A stretch of DNA of 14,717 nt from Chryseobacterium sp. UBA6632 (GTDB lineage Bacteria; Bacteroidota; Bacteroidia; Flavobacteriales; Weeksellaceae), in contig DKLU01000303.1 of assembly GCA_002455915.1 (NCBI GenBank), positions 1 to 14,717 of the forward strand. Reading direction: 5' to 3'. Within the stretch, counting starts at the first letter, position 1. Every line of letters starts with the position of its first letter. A program made the translations under genes and the position numbers. Below are positions 1-8,274 of the stretch, one piece after another. The notes below the pieces were generated by a model. The model was given only the letters and a program-made list of their open reading frames with translations, ran no database searches and had not been told where the DNA came from.

Positions 1-2073
1 TTTTAAATTGATAGCTTTAAGTTGAGCTTCTTTTTTTTCTATGATAATTTTCAATCGATTTTCCTTTTCACTTAACTTAATTATTTCTTCTTTGATATTT
101 TTTTCAATTATTTTAATATTATTGTTATCAATAACTAATAAAGTGGAATCTATTTCTTTGAAAAAAGTTAAATGCTCATTATAATCAAAACTTAAACTTT
201 TAATAGATTTTTCGCAATCAATAATTTTTGTAGATAGCTTATTTTTGGTTTCTTGTAAAGACGATATTTCGTCAATGAGTTTAGTTCTTTCTATATTTAC
301 CTTGGAGATAATACTTTTCTCTATTTCAACTGTTTTAGTAGTCAAATCATTAATTTCATTTTGAATATCATCAACTATACTCTGTTGTTCAACAATCTTT
401 AAAGCTCCTAATCTTTCTAAATCAATTTTAGATAGTATATCTTGAAATGAACTAAAAGTTGTCTTACACAAAGGGCAATCTGAACTTTCTGTTTTAATTA
501 GATAAGCTTTACCATACATTATTACCTTATCTAGATCATCATTGAAGCTTAGTAGCCTATTTAATTCATTCTTCTCTGATATTAATTTGCTATTATAATC
601 GATAAGTTTGTTGGCAGTCATTCCAAATTGTTCGCAAAAATCCTTTATATCAACATTGCCCGTTAAAAGTGTATTTGAAAAATCTTTTTTATCAATTATT
701 AAAGAGTATGATTTATGTAGCTCTTGTAATTCGTTAATCTTTATACTATTTTTTTCAAAATGTTCTTTGAATTCAATTAATTCCTTTTTATGCTTTTCTA
801 ACTTATCATTAGTAGATTCAAATTCAGAAAATACTTTTTGAAGATCTCTTTCTTTAGACTTCTTATCTGAAAGAATTGAATTGTGTTTTAACAAAGATTC
901 ATTAAAATTAATTATTGAATTTTGTGCATACTTTTTATACTCTAAAAATTTAGAATTTTCTTTTAATAGGGTTTGTTCAACTAATCTTAGTTGGTTTATT
1001 TTTTCTACATCTAATAAATAATTATGTAAATGATTTAAAAGAAAATTATAATCTCCATTTTTTACTTTTAAAATTTCAATTTCTTTTAATATTTGACCTT
1101 CAAGCTCTTTCGATTTACGTAGATTTAAATAGTTTGATTTTCTAGTTTGAAGCTGTTTTACACTAGCTTCAAGAGATTTTAACTTATTTGTACTACTTAT
1201 ATAATTCTCAACTTCTTTAATTAAGTAATCAAGATCACTCTTTGTTTTTTCAAGATTCTCAATATCTAATTGAATCTGTTTAATATTTCTAGAGTTTTCT
1301 TTATGAATTTTTTCAAAATTCTCTTTTGAAATACTTTTATCTATTGTTTCAACTGAATATTTTGTAAATTTATTATAGTCTACCTTACTAAATTTATCAA
1401 GCCATTCATTTACTTTAGAAATATTCTCTTCATTGCCATTAAGTTTTGCAAGTTCCTCGTCATTTGCCTTAATATCCAAATCAATAGACTCTCTTTTTTT
1501 ATTTAATGTTTTAAGTAAATCAGATAATTGCTTCAATCTCTCAATTGCTTCAAAACTCTGAGGCCAAAAATCTTTTAATTCATTAAATCTTTCTTCAGGA
1601 GTTTTGAATCGTAAAAAACTATCAATTTGATCTTGAGTTAAAACATTACTAGATGGCAAAGCACTAAAATCAGAAGTAATTGACCCATCGGATAAATTGC
1701 CTTGACGATAATCGTTATAATAGATTGTACCCGGTTTTTTATATCTACTTACCAATTTTCCGACAAATTGACTATTATCAAGTTCAATATTAACTTTTCC
1801 CTGGATTCTTTTTATGTAGCTATCGCTATTAGTTAATAATATCGTATTTTCTGTTTCACTTTTGATAGCTTTTTTTGTAAAATCATTTTCAAATCTTTTT
1901 ATTTTATTACTAAAAGTCCACTCAATTGCATCAAAAAATGACGTTTTTCCATAACCATTAGGAGCGTATATCGCCACTAGATTCGCTACGTAATCTTTTT
2001 TCTCCAGATTAAACTCTGAGGTTCCCTCATAAATCCTAAAATCAGAAATTTCAATTTTTTTTATTTTACTCAT
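1..2073 (-). CDS. Rad50/SMC-like ABC ATPase, partial (3' end beyond window); probable ATPase of an ABC-3C system
   Basis: Reading the minus strand from the ATG at 2073, the frame stays open for 691 codons to the left edge, so the C-terminal half lies outside the window. A Walker A motif (APNGYGKTSFFDAIEW) occupies residues 37-52, preceded by the usual IEISDFRIYEG strand. A Q-loop-like LTQDQIDSFLR begins at residue 145. From about residue 180 the protein is Lys/Glu/Leu/Ile/Asn-rich coiled coil. At residues 533-536 (bases 466-477) is CPLC, a Rad50-type zinc hook, after which coiled coil resumes. Signature, Walker B and D-loop motifs would be in the missing part. Assuming a symmetric arm, the full protein would be about 1,000-1,100 residues (inference). 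It overlaps the preceding gene by 8 bases, implying coupled translation. Family knowledge: such ATPases sense DNA ends or structures and drive partner effectors. A stand-alone SbcC/Rad50 is less likely because no SbcD nuclease is adjacent in the window. Confidence 0.9.
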   Translation of the reverse strand, partial: MSKIKKIEISDFRIYEGTSEFNLEKKDYVANLVAIYAPNGYGKTSFFDAIEWTFSNKIKRFENDFTKKAIKSETENTILLTNSDSYIKRIQGKVNIELDNSQFVGKLVSRYKKPGTIYYNDYRQGNLSDGSITSDFSALPSSNVLTQDQIDSFLRFKTPEERFNELKDFWPQSFEAIERLKQLSDLLKTLNKKRESIDLDIKANDEELAKLNGNEENISKVNEWLDKFSKVDYNKFTKYSVETIDKSISKENFEKIHKENSRNIKQIQLDIENLEKTKSDLDYLIKEVENYISSTNKLKSLEASVKQLQTRKSNYLNLRKSKELEGQILKEIEILKVKNGDYNFLLNHLHNYLLDVEKINQLRLVEQTLLKENSKFLEYKKYAQNSIINFNESLLKHNSILSDKKSKERDLQKVFSEFESTNDKLEKHKKELIEFKEHFEKNSIKINELQELHKSYSLIIDKKDFSNTLLTGNVDIKDFCEQFGMTANKLIDYNSKLISEKNELNRLLSFNDDLDKVIMYGKAYLIKTESSDCPLCKTTFSSFQDILSKIDLERLGALKIVEQQSIVDDIQNEINDLTTKTVEIEKSIISKVNIERTKLIDEISSLQETKNKLSTKIIDCEKSIKSLSFDYNEHLTFFKEIDSTLLVIDNNNIKIIEKNIKEEIIKLSEKENRLKIIIEKKEAQLKAINLK

Positions 2074-2596
2074 GATTTAAAGTTTTTATTAGTTCTTCTG
2101 CCGTTAGTTTTTTATCCAAAATCAAAATTACTTCATCATGGCCTTTAGATTTTAAAAAATTATCAACAGAATCGCTATCAAGACTTCTCTTGCTTACTGT
2201 AAAATTAAATAGTTCAACATCAATTAAAGAAATAATCTCTTCATCACTTAGCTCTCTATCAAAACCATCATGAATAATTTTTCGAGTAGAAAACTTATCT
2301 TGCTCAACCAATTGTTTTGTCACTTCATCAATCTTATCTTTTATAAAGAAAAATTGGTATATATTCCACCTTTCTACATTTTTTTCTAAAAACTGACTTT
2401 GGAAGTAGATTGCTATATAATCTCTGAGCTCCGCATGAACTTGTAATAATTTACTTCTATTTGCAAGTTGAATAGAAAAGATATAAATATTGTAATTGTT
2501 TTCTTCTTTACTCCAGCACTTAAGATTTTCAAATGTGATGTTTTTGTCCTTTTCTTGTAAAGACTCTATTATATGATTTGCTTTATTTAATGGCAT
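2066..2596 (-). CDS. Small linker protein, probable ABC-3C middle component (MC1-like)
   Basis: This is a 176-residue soluble protein without signal peptide, membrane segment or recognisable catalytic motif. It is rich in charged residues and predicted alpha/beta, ending in LTAEELIKTLNHE. Its position between a protease-effector gene and a Rad50-like ATPase gene, and its size, match the middle component of ABC three-component systems, which in that family is thought to bridge ATPase and effector. The assignment rests on architecture and a general resemblance to MC1-type proteins, not on a diagnostic motif. Its ATG lies inside the last 14 bases of the protease gene, and its own end overlaps the ATPase start by 8 bases, so the three are probably translated as a coupled set in defined ratio. 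An independent small protein unrelated to the ATPase cannot be excluded. Confidence 0.75.
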   Translation of the reverse strand: MPLNKANHIIESLQEKDKNITFENLKCWSKEENNYNIYIFSIQLANRSKLLQVHAELRDYIAIYFQSQFLEKNVERWNIYQFFFIKDKIDEVTKQLVEQDKFSTRKIIHDGFDRELSDEEIISLIDVELFNFTVSKRSLDSDSVDNFLKSKGHDEVILILDKKLTAEELIKTLNHE

Positions 2597-3875
2597 CTAA
2601 AAATAGTTTTTCAATGTTTACACTAATATCATTTAAATCAGAACTATTTACTATTTGCTCTGACAAGGCATATAAACTTAAAACTCCAATATGTATTTTT
2701 TCTTCAATTTTAAAAGCAGACGTGTTATCGCCAGCTATATTAGGAATTATTTTCACTTTATCTGCATTAGAAAATTTCTGAAAAGCGAAATTTTCTTCAT
2801 TTGAATTGAATATAGAGCAACTGTTTTGTCGTTGATTGTTTTCCATCTGAATAAAAGTTCTTGCAATTTGAAAAAAACTTTTACCTTCTGTAAAATAAAA
2901 AGATAATTTTAAGGAAATAGAAACTTTTCCTTCCATTGCTATTTCATTTCCAAATAATTCTTTAATATCAATTTCACTTAAATTAAAATTAATATGATTA
3001 ACTTCAGTATGATCCCCCTTAATCATACTTACATAAGTTAATAATTTTATCCAACCTTTCCAGATACTAGTATTTAAATCTTTATTAGATCTTAACTCTT
3101 TTATTATCTCAGCAACATCCTTATTCTTTTTGGGATAGAATAAATTATCCGCTAGTTCATAAACTATTTTATTTGGAGTAAAGTTTTGCATTATGATACT
3201 TGAATGTGTTTCACAATCGTTCTTAATATCTTCTGGGTATAAATTAAATACGTCTTTATAATTTTCAAACGATTGTAATTGATCAGGTTTTATACCTATA
3301 TTATTCTCTTCTAAAAATCGTTTAGCCTTTCCTATACTTACCGAACTTAAGTTACGAACTGCTTGATACTTGACAATAGATATAACTTGATCATACCCAT
3401 TAATAACAGGTGAACCGGAGAAAGCATTATATCTCGTATTAGGAGCAAAATTGGAGATTTTCAAAGAGACATTTTGCACAAGTTCAGCATCATTCAGTAT
3501 TCTTTCAATTTTACCAATAAGTCTTTCACCTACAATTTGACCTTGTTCATCATTTGGATAACCAAATATCTCTATGTTTTCGTCTTCTATAATCTCCGAA
3601 TCACATAATTCTAAGAAATATTCACTTTCATAATCTTCGATCACCTCTAATAAAGCATAATCTGTCTGTTCACAACTAACAATAACTTTAGCTGTTAATT
3701 TTCCATTTTGATTGAAACATTTTTCTATTATGATATCGCCATCCTGTTTTTCAATGACATGCTTACATGTTAAAATTTGATTTTTACTTATAAAAAAGCC
3801 TGTACCTTTTTCAGTAGCGATTCCTCGCTGTATTTCTACTGTAATTTTACAAGTAGAGTTTTCTATTAAACTCAT
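2583..3875 (-). CDS. Trypsin-like serine protease with C-terminal adaptor domain (ABC-3C effector candidate)
   Basis: The 430-residue protein begins with a chymotrypsin-fold protease domain at about residues 5-190. The triad is readable: His39 in ILTCKHV, Asp72 in TDYALLEV and Ser155 in FSGSPVI, with GTGFFIS forming the first strand. There is no signal peptide, so it should act in the cytoplasm. Residues 200-430 form a second region without protease features. It contains an aspartate/asparagine-rich stretch and ends LNDISVNIEKLFLDAIK, and is probably the C-terminal domain that docks to the middle component and ATPase in ABC-3C systems. The start codon overlaps the stop of the preceding MBL-fold gene by 4 bases (ATGA), and the end overlaps the next start by 14 bases. 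Substrate unknown. An attractive guess is activating cleavage of the neighbouring MBL protein or of a host protein, but nothing in the sequence proves it. A HtrA-like quality-control protease is less likely given the cytoplasmic setting and missing PDZ domain. Confidence 0.8.
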   Translation of the reverse strand: MSLIENSTCKITVEIQRGIATEKGTGFFISKNQILTCKHVIEKQDGDIIIEKCFNQNGKLTAKVIVSCEQTDYALLEVIEDYESEYFLELCDSEIIEDENIEIFGYPNDEQGQIVGERLIGKIERILNDAELVQNVSLKISNFAPNTRYNAFSGSPVINGYDQVISIVKYQAVRNLSSVSIGKAKRFLEENNIGIKPDQLQSFENYKDVFNLYPEDIKNDCETHSSIIMQNFTPNKIVYELADNLFYPKKNKDVAEIIKELRSNKDLNTSIWKGWIKLLTYVSMIKGDHTEVNHINFNLSEIDIKELFGNEIAMEGKVSISLKLSFYFTEGKSFFQIARTFIQMENNQRQNSCSIFNSNEENFAFQKFSNADKVKIIPNIAGDNTSAFKIEEKIHIGVLSLYALSEQIVNSSDLNDISVNIEKLFLDAIK

Positions 3876-5092
3876 AATTCCGTAACTAATTGAGTTTTGA
3901 TTTTATAGCTAAATTCTTCTTCTAATTCCTTCTTCTTGAAATCATTCAAATGCTCTAAATCATAATTAAAAATAAGTTCCCTAAACTCAACATCTTTTGG
4001 TAAATTTCTATTGATTATGCACGATATAGTATCTATATCTGGATGATCATGTTTAGGGTGTTTTCCATTTGTTGAAAATAAAAATTTATCCGAATCAATT
4101 ATTTCGAAAAGCTCTGGTTTATTATTTCTAAAGCTACCATGATGAGAAACCTTTATTAAATCAAAAAATATTGGATATTCATCTTTGTTAGGATATATCA
4201 TTTCTAATCTACTAATAACATCTTCTGCAAATGCATCAGCTAAAAAAAGCAATTTTTTGCCTTCTATTTCTAATATAAAGGAAATCGAGCTACCGTTACC
4301 AATAGAATCATCTTTTAAATAATTTTTACCCTCACTTAAAGTTTTAATTGTTTTAGAATTGATAACATAACTACTTGAACTTATATTTCCTTCGTTAGAA
4401 TTTTCTTTATCATTTTCTTTTTCTCTAGTTAATAATTCAAAAGCGTCATCAAAAATTTGATCAGTATTTGGTTCTAATCCTAATTTTTTAAGTTCTAAAA
4501 TAAACTCCTTTTCTAAATTTTCTAACCTTTCTTTACTAGGTGTCAATAATGTAATTTTAACTTGATCATCCGTAATTTCTTCAGGCATATTTTCAATACA
4601 AATCGCTTCTCCTTTTGTATCAAAGTTCCAAGGATAATCATACTGCAGAATTGTTTTACCCAACAATGTTGCTTGTTTTGCACCAATATTACCTTCATTA
4701 TCTTCAATTGGTAGTTCAGAAAGTTTTTTAGAAATAAGTTCTTGAATCTGTTCTTTTGTGTCCGGATATAATTCTTGATCTGCCCTTTTTGAGAATTGTA
4801 AATGCTTAAAAGTATTTAACCAAATCTGCTCTATCTTAACCATTTGAGGATTATTGCAATCTCCATTATCTTCAAGAAATTTTGACGCTGAAGCTATATG
4901 ATCACTATCATAATGAGTAATAATAAATTTATTAATTTTTTCATCTTTAAACTTAGTATTGACAAAGTTTAATAAGCCATCCTTATATCCAAATCCACAA
5001 TCAATTAGAAGATTATATTTATTTGTATTATTCTCCATTTGAACAAGTATAGTATCACCGTAACCAGCTCTGAACATAACTATTTTTATCAT
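3872..5092 (-). CDS. ComEC/Rec2-like metallo-beta-lactamase-fold hydrolase (possible nuclease effector)
   Basis: The 406-residue protein carries metal-site motifs of the MBL fold in the ComEC/Rec2 variant. THYDSDH at residues 59-65 supplies His60, Asp62, Asp64 and His65. LFLADA supplies Asp286, SHHGS lies at 316-320, and STNGKHPKHDHP at 340-351 supplies the late histidine. NGSSISFIL at 266-274 matches the strand usually found before the ADA motif in this family. An acidic, low-complexity stretch (about residues 185-245) is inserted between the early and late motifs. There is no signal peptide or membrane segment, so this is a cytoplasmic stand-alone hydrolase, not a competence channel. Family members cleave phosphodiester bonds, which makes DNA or RNA degradation the likely role. 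It starts 14 bases after hsdR and overlaps the protease gene by 4 bases, so it is the first gene of the second module. Confidence 0.82.
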   Translation of the reverse strand: MIKIVMFRAGYGDTILVQMENNTNKYNLLIDCGFGYKDGLLNFVNTKFKDEKINKFIITHYDSDHIASASKFLEDNGDCNNPQMVKIEQIWLNTFKHLQFSKRADQELYPDTKEQIQELISKKLSELPIEDNEGNIGAKQATLLGKTILQYDYPWNFDTKGEAICIENMPEEITDDQVKITLLTPSKERLENLEKEFILELKKLGLEPNTDQIFDDAFELLTREKENDKENSNEGNISSSSYVINSKTIKTLSEGKNYLKDDSIGNGSSISFILEIEGKKLLFLADAFAEDVISRLEMIYPNKDEYPIFFDLIKVSHHGSFRNNKPELFEIIDSDKFLFSTNGKHPKHDHPDIDTISCIINRNLPKDVEFRELIFNYDLEHLNDFKKKELEEEFSYKIKTQLVTEL

Positions 5093-5106
5093 AACTGCTA
5101 AATTTA

Positions 5107-8100
5107 CTATTGACTACTTATATCAAAAAACCTATCAAAATAAGTCTTCAGCTTCTCCAAAACAGTTTCCTTCTTCTTCATCAAATCTCCGGTGGGCGAA
5201 AATCTGGAAACGGGAGGTAATATTTTTGCGAAGGCAGTTCCCGCAGATTGAATTTCACCGTTTTTAAAAGAGTTGCTGATAAAAGTTTTTGTTTCCTCTT
5301 CTTTCAGTTTTTCTTCAGTGATAATTTTTTCAAGTTCTACTTTTTTCTCTTCTTCAACATAGGTGCTCCAATCATCATCTACATTGGAAGTTGGTGTCAG
5401 GGAGGCCACAAATTTTTCAATCAGCTCTTTCTTATTTCGTAGATCTACGCTGGAGTCGATGGCTTTGCTGATATTGACTACGATTTCTTTGTCTTCTAAA
5501 TGGCTTTCATGATATTTGCGGATAAGCATCAGAATGTAGTCGATATTGATTTCAACCTGTTTTATCAATTCCATTTCAAACTCAATATCGTCGTTTACGT
5601 TTTCACGATCACTGGTACCTTGTGTTCTAAACTCGTTATATAAGTGAATATACATTCCGTGGTAGTCTTGAACATCTCTGTCGCTCAGAACTTCTTTTCC
5701 TTCAAATTCATCAAAAGATTTTAGGATGTTCATGAGCTTTAGTATAGCTCCATACAGACGAATAAACTCTTTCTTATCTTCTTCACCTATAATTGCAGTT
5801 CCGATAGGGAATCTTTCTAGCAGTTCATTTACTAAATCAAAATAACCTACAACATCCTTTTTACCATCATTGTAACCATGGTAATATTCATCGAATGTTT
5901 TTAAGAGTACGATACCGCCAGCTTCTTTGTTTCCAAACAGCGCTAAACTTTGGTTTGTAGCTTCTTCCAAATTTCTAAAACAAACGATATTTCCAAAGGT
6001 TTTAATGGAATTTAAAATTCGGTTGGTTCTGGAGTAGGCTTGCAACAAGCCGTGCATTCTCAGATTTTTATCTACCCAAAGCGTATTCAAAGTAGTAGCA
6101 TCAAAACCTGTTAAGAACATATTTACTACAATGAGAAGATCAATTTCACGATTTTTCATCCTCAGCGAAACATCTTTATAGTAGTTCTGAAATTTCTCCG
6201 GAGAAGTATCGTATGTTGTTTTAAAATCTATGTTATAATCTCTTATAGCATTGTCCAGAAAATCTCTGTGACTTGCACTTAAGCCTTCTGTAGATTCTGA
6301 ATTTTCATCTTCTACGCCATCGTCTTCAGGATCATTTTGTCCAAAACTAAAAATGGTAGCAATTTTGAGTTTTCTCAGCTCAGGAACATCTTTTTGCTGA
6401 CGTTTAAATTCTTCATAATACAACTTAGCAGCATCAATTGAAGATACCGCAAAGATAGAATTGAAACCGCTTCGTCTTATTTTTTCTTTTATTTCCTCTA
6501 TTTTGTTTCGATCTCTTGCAGAAGCAACTTCATGAACATTTGCCAATGCAGTCATGTAATACGGTTTTGAATTCCGCATGGTTTTCTGATCGAAGTGCTT
6601 TAGAATATAAGCAACTGTATTGGTCAGTCTAATCGGTGCCAAGAAAGCTCGTTCTCTGTCTATATCCCGAACCTGCTGCTCAGTAATGTCTTCTTTTTCT
6701 TTCATGGTGCGGATATAATCTACACGGAAAGGAAGTACATTTTTATCTGCTATCGCATCTACAACGGTGTAAGTATGAATGGCAGATTGATGGTTTTCTT
6801 GTGGACAATTCTGAGGATCGCCATGAACATAACAACCGAAAGCCTGAACGGTAGTTTTTAAATGTGCTTTGCCACCACTGCTGGAATTTTTTGCAAAAAT
6901 AGGTGTGCCCGTAAATCCAAATAAAAAGTATTTTTTGAATGTACTCGTAATGGATTCGTGCATGTCGCCAAATTGAGACCTGTGGCATTCATCAAAAATG
7001 AAAACAATGGGTTTGTTATAAGCTGCGTGACTTTTTTGTTTTTTGATGAGAATCGATAACTTCTGAATGGTGGTGATAATAATCTTGGCATTAGGATCAT
7101 CCAACTGCTTTTTCAACACCGCCGTATTGGTATTGCTGTTGGCAGCACCTTTTTCAAATTTATCATACTCTTTCATGGTTTGATAATCAAGATCTTTACG
7201 ATCGACCACGAAGATTACTTTTTTTATAAAATCAAGTTTGCTGGCGAGCTGTGCCGTTTTGAAAGAAGTTAAGGTTTTACCGCTTCCGGTGGTGTGCCAG
7301 ACAAAACCACCTGCATCAATATTTCCGTATTTTTTGTAATTGTTGGAAACATTGATTTTCTGTAAAATTCTTTCAGTAGCAACAATCTGATACGGACGCA
7401 TTACCAACAAGAGTTTGTCTGAAGTAAAAACGCAGTACTTTGTAAGGATATTCAGGATAGAATGTTTGGCAAAAAATGTTTTACCAAAATCCATTAAATC
7501 TAAGATTGGCTTATTGCTTCCATCTGCCCACCAAGAAGTAAATTCGTAGCTGTTGCTGGTTTTTGATTTCTTGCTTCCTTGCTTTTCTTTTTCTTTAATA
7601 TGTGTGTATCGGGTGGTATTGCTGTAATACTTTGTTAGAGTGCCATTGGAAATAACAAATAACTGAATGTACTCATACAAACCACTATCTGCCCAAAATG
7701 ACTCTCTGGTATATCGGTCAATCTGATTAAAGGCTTCCTGCAAACTTACGCCACGCTTTTTCAGTTCAATGTGAACCAGTGGTAAACCATTTACCAATAT
7801 TGTGACATCATAGCGGGTGGCACGTTTACCTTCTTCAGTTTCATATTGATTAATGACCTGAAGCTGATTGTTGTGAATATTTTTTTTATCAATCAAATAA
7901 ATATTACGGAGCGAACCATCTTCACAGGTTAAAGCCTGAATATAATCTTCCTGAATGAGACGTGTTTTGTCTTCAATATTGCTGTTAGGATTGGCTATTT
8001 TACTTTCAAAGAAATACTTCCATTCTTTTTCGGTAAACTGATAATCATTTAGTTTTTCTAACTGCAAACGTAGGTTATTGACTAAATCTTTATCTGTTAT

Positions 8101-8259
8101 AATATTTAGAAAAGTATAAGCCTGTTTTTCTAAAAGCTCAATAAAAGCTTTCTCCAGTTCTGCTTCAGATTGGTAGAAAGTTTCTTTTTTATACTCAGAT
8201 TGATACTCTGCAACAACCGTAGATTCTGTATTTTCTGAAATGAGTTTAAAATAGGTCAT
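5107..8259 (-). CDS. hsdR: Type I restriction enzyme, motor/endonuclease subunit HsdR (type IC-like)
   Basis: The protein has 1,050 residues, the usual HsdR length. The N-terminal PD-(D/E)xK nuclease is visible as RYDVTILV (Asp151) followed by HIELKK (Glu165, Lys167). The superfamily 2 translocase follows: TGSGKT at 324-329, DECHRSQFG from 423, GFTGTP at 448-453, VNMFLTGFD at 712-720 and QAYSRTNR at 740-747. The C-terminal 270 residues are a helical region that in this family docks on the methylase. In complex with HsdM and HsdS the enzyme pulls in DNA from an unmethylated site and cuts at a distance, using ATP. All key motifs are intact, so it should be active. It follows hsdS after 15 bases. 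Its length and the hsdM sequence type resemble EcoR124I. Confidence 0.97.
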   Translation of the reverse strand: MTYFKLISENTESTVVAEYQSEYKKETFYQSEAELEKAFIELLEKQAYTFLNIITDKDLVNNLRLQLEKLNDYQFTEKEWKYFFESKIANPNSNIEDKTRLIQEDYIQALTCEDGSLRNIYLIDKKNIHNNQLQVINQYETEEGKRATRYDVTILVNGLPLVHIELKKRGVSLQEAFNQIDRYTRESFWADSGLYEYIQLFVISNGTLTKYYSNTTRYTHIKEKEKQGSKKSKTSNSYEFTSWWADGSNKPILDLMDFGKTFFAKHSILNILTKYCVFTSDKLLLVMRPYQIVATERILQKINVSNNYKKYGNIDAGGFVWHTTGSGKTLTSFKTAQLASKLDFIKKVIFVVDRKDLDYQTMKEYDKFEKGAANSNTNTAVLKKQLDDPNAKIIITTIQKLSILIKKQKSHAAYNKPIVFIFDECHRSQFGDMHESITSTFKKYFLFGFTGTPIFAKNSSSGGKAHLKTTVQAFGCYVHGDPQNCPQENHQSAIHTYTVVDAIADKNVLPFRVDYIRTMKEKEDITEQQVRDIDRERAFLAPIRLTNTVAYILKHFDQKTMRNSKPYYMTALANVHEVASARDRNKIEEIKEKIRRSGFNSIFAVSSIDAAKLYYEEFKRQQKDVPELRKLKIATIFSFGQNDPEDDGVEDENSESTEGLSASHRDFLDNAIRDYNIDFKTTYDTSPEKFQNYYKDVSLRMKNREIDLLIVVNMFLTGFDATTLNTLWVDKNLRMHGLLQAYSRTNRILNSIKTFGNIVCFRNLEEATNQSLALFGNKEAGGIVLLKTFDEYYHGYNDGKKDVVGYFDLVNELLERFPIGTAIIGEEDKKEFIRLYGAILKLMNILKSFDEFEGKEVLSDRDVQDYHGMYIHLYNEFRTQGTSDRENVNDDIEFEMELIKQVEINIDYILMLIRKYHESHLEDKEIVVNISKAIDSSVDLRNKKELIEKFVASLTPTSNVDDDWSTYVEEEKKVELEKIITEEKLKEEETKTFISNSFKNGEIQSAGTAFAKILPPVSRFSPTGDLMKKKETVLEKLKTYFDRFFDISSQ

Positions 8260-8274
8260 GATTTTTAGTGTTTT

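Noticed and set aside
608..841. Plus-strand open frame in the left part of the window
   Set aside because: It lies opposite the coiled-coil region of the Rad50-like ATPase, which is open without interruption. The translation is a Ser/Phe/Leu-rich mirror of coiled-coil codons.
4898..4916. Missing second histidine of HxHxDH in the MBL protein
   Set aside because: The HxDxDH form seen here is normal for ComEC/Rec2-type members of the fold, so it is not evidence of inactivation.
6743..7100. Minus-strand frames of about 80 codons overlapping hsdR
   Set aside because: They are in other frames of the intact helicase domain. All hsdR motifs continue through the region, so there is no frameshift.
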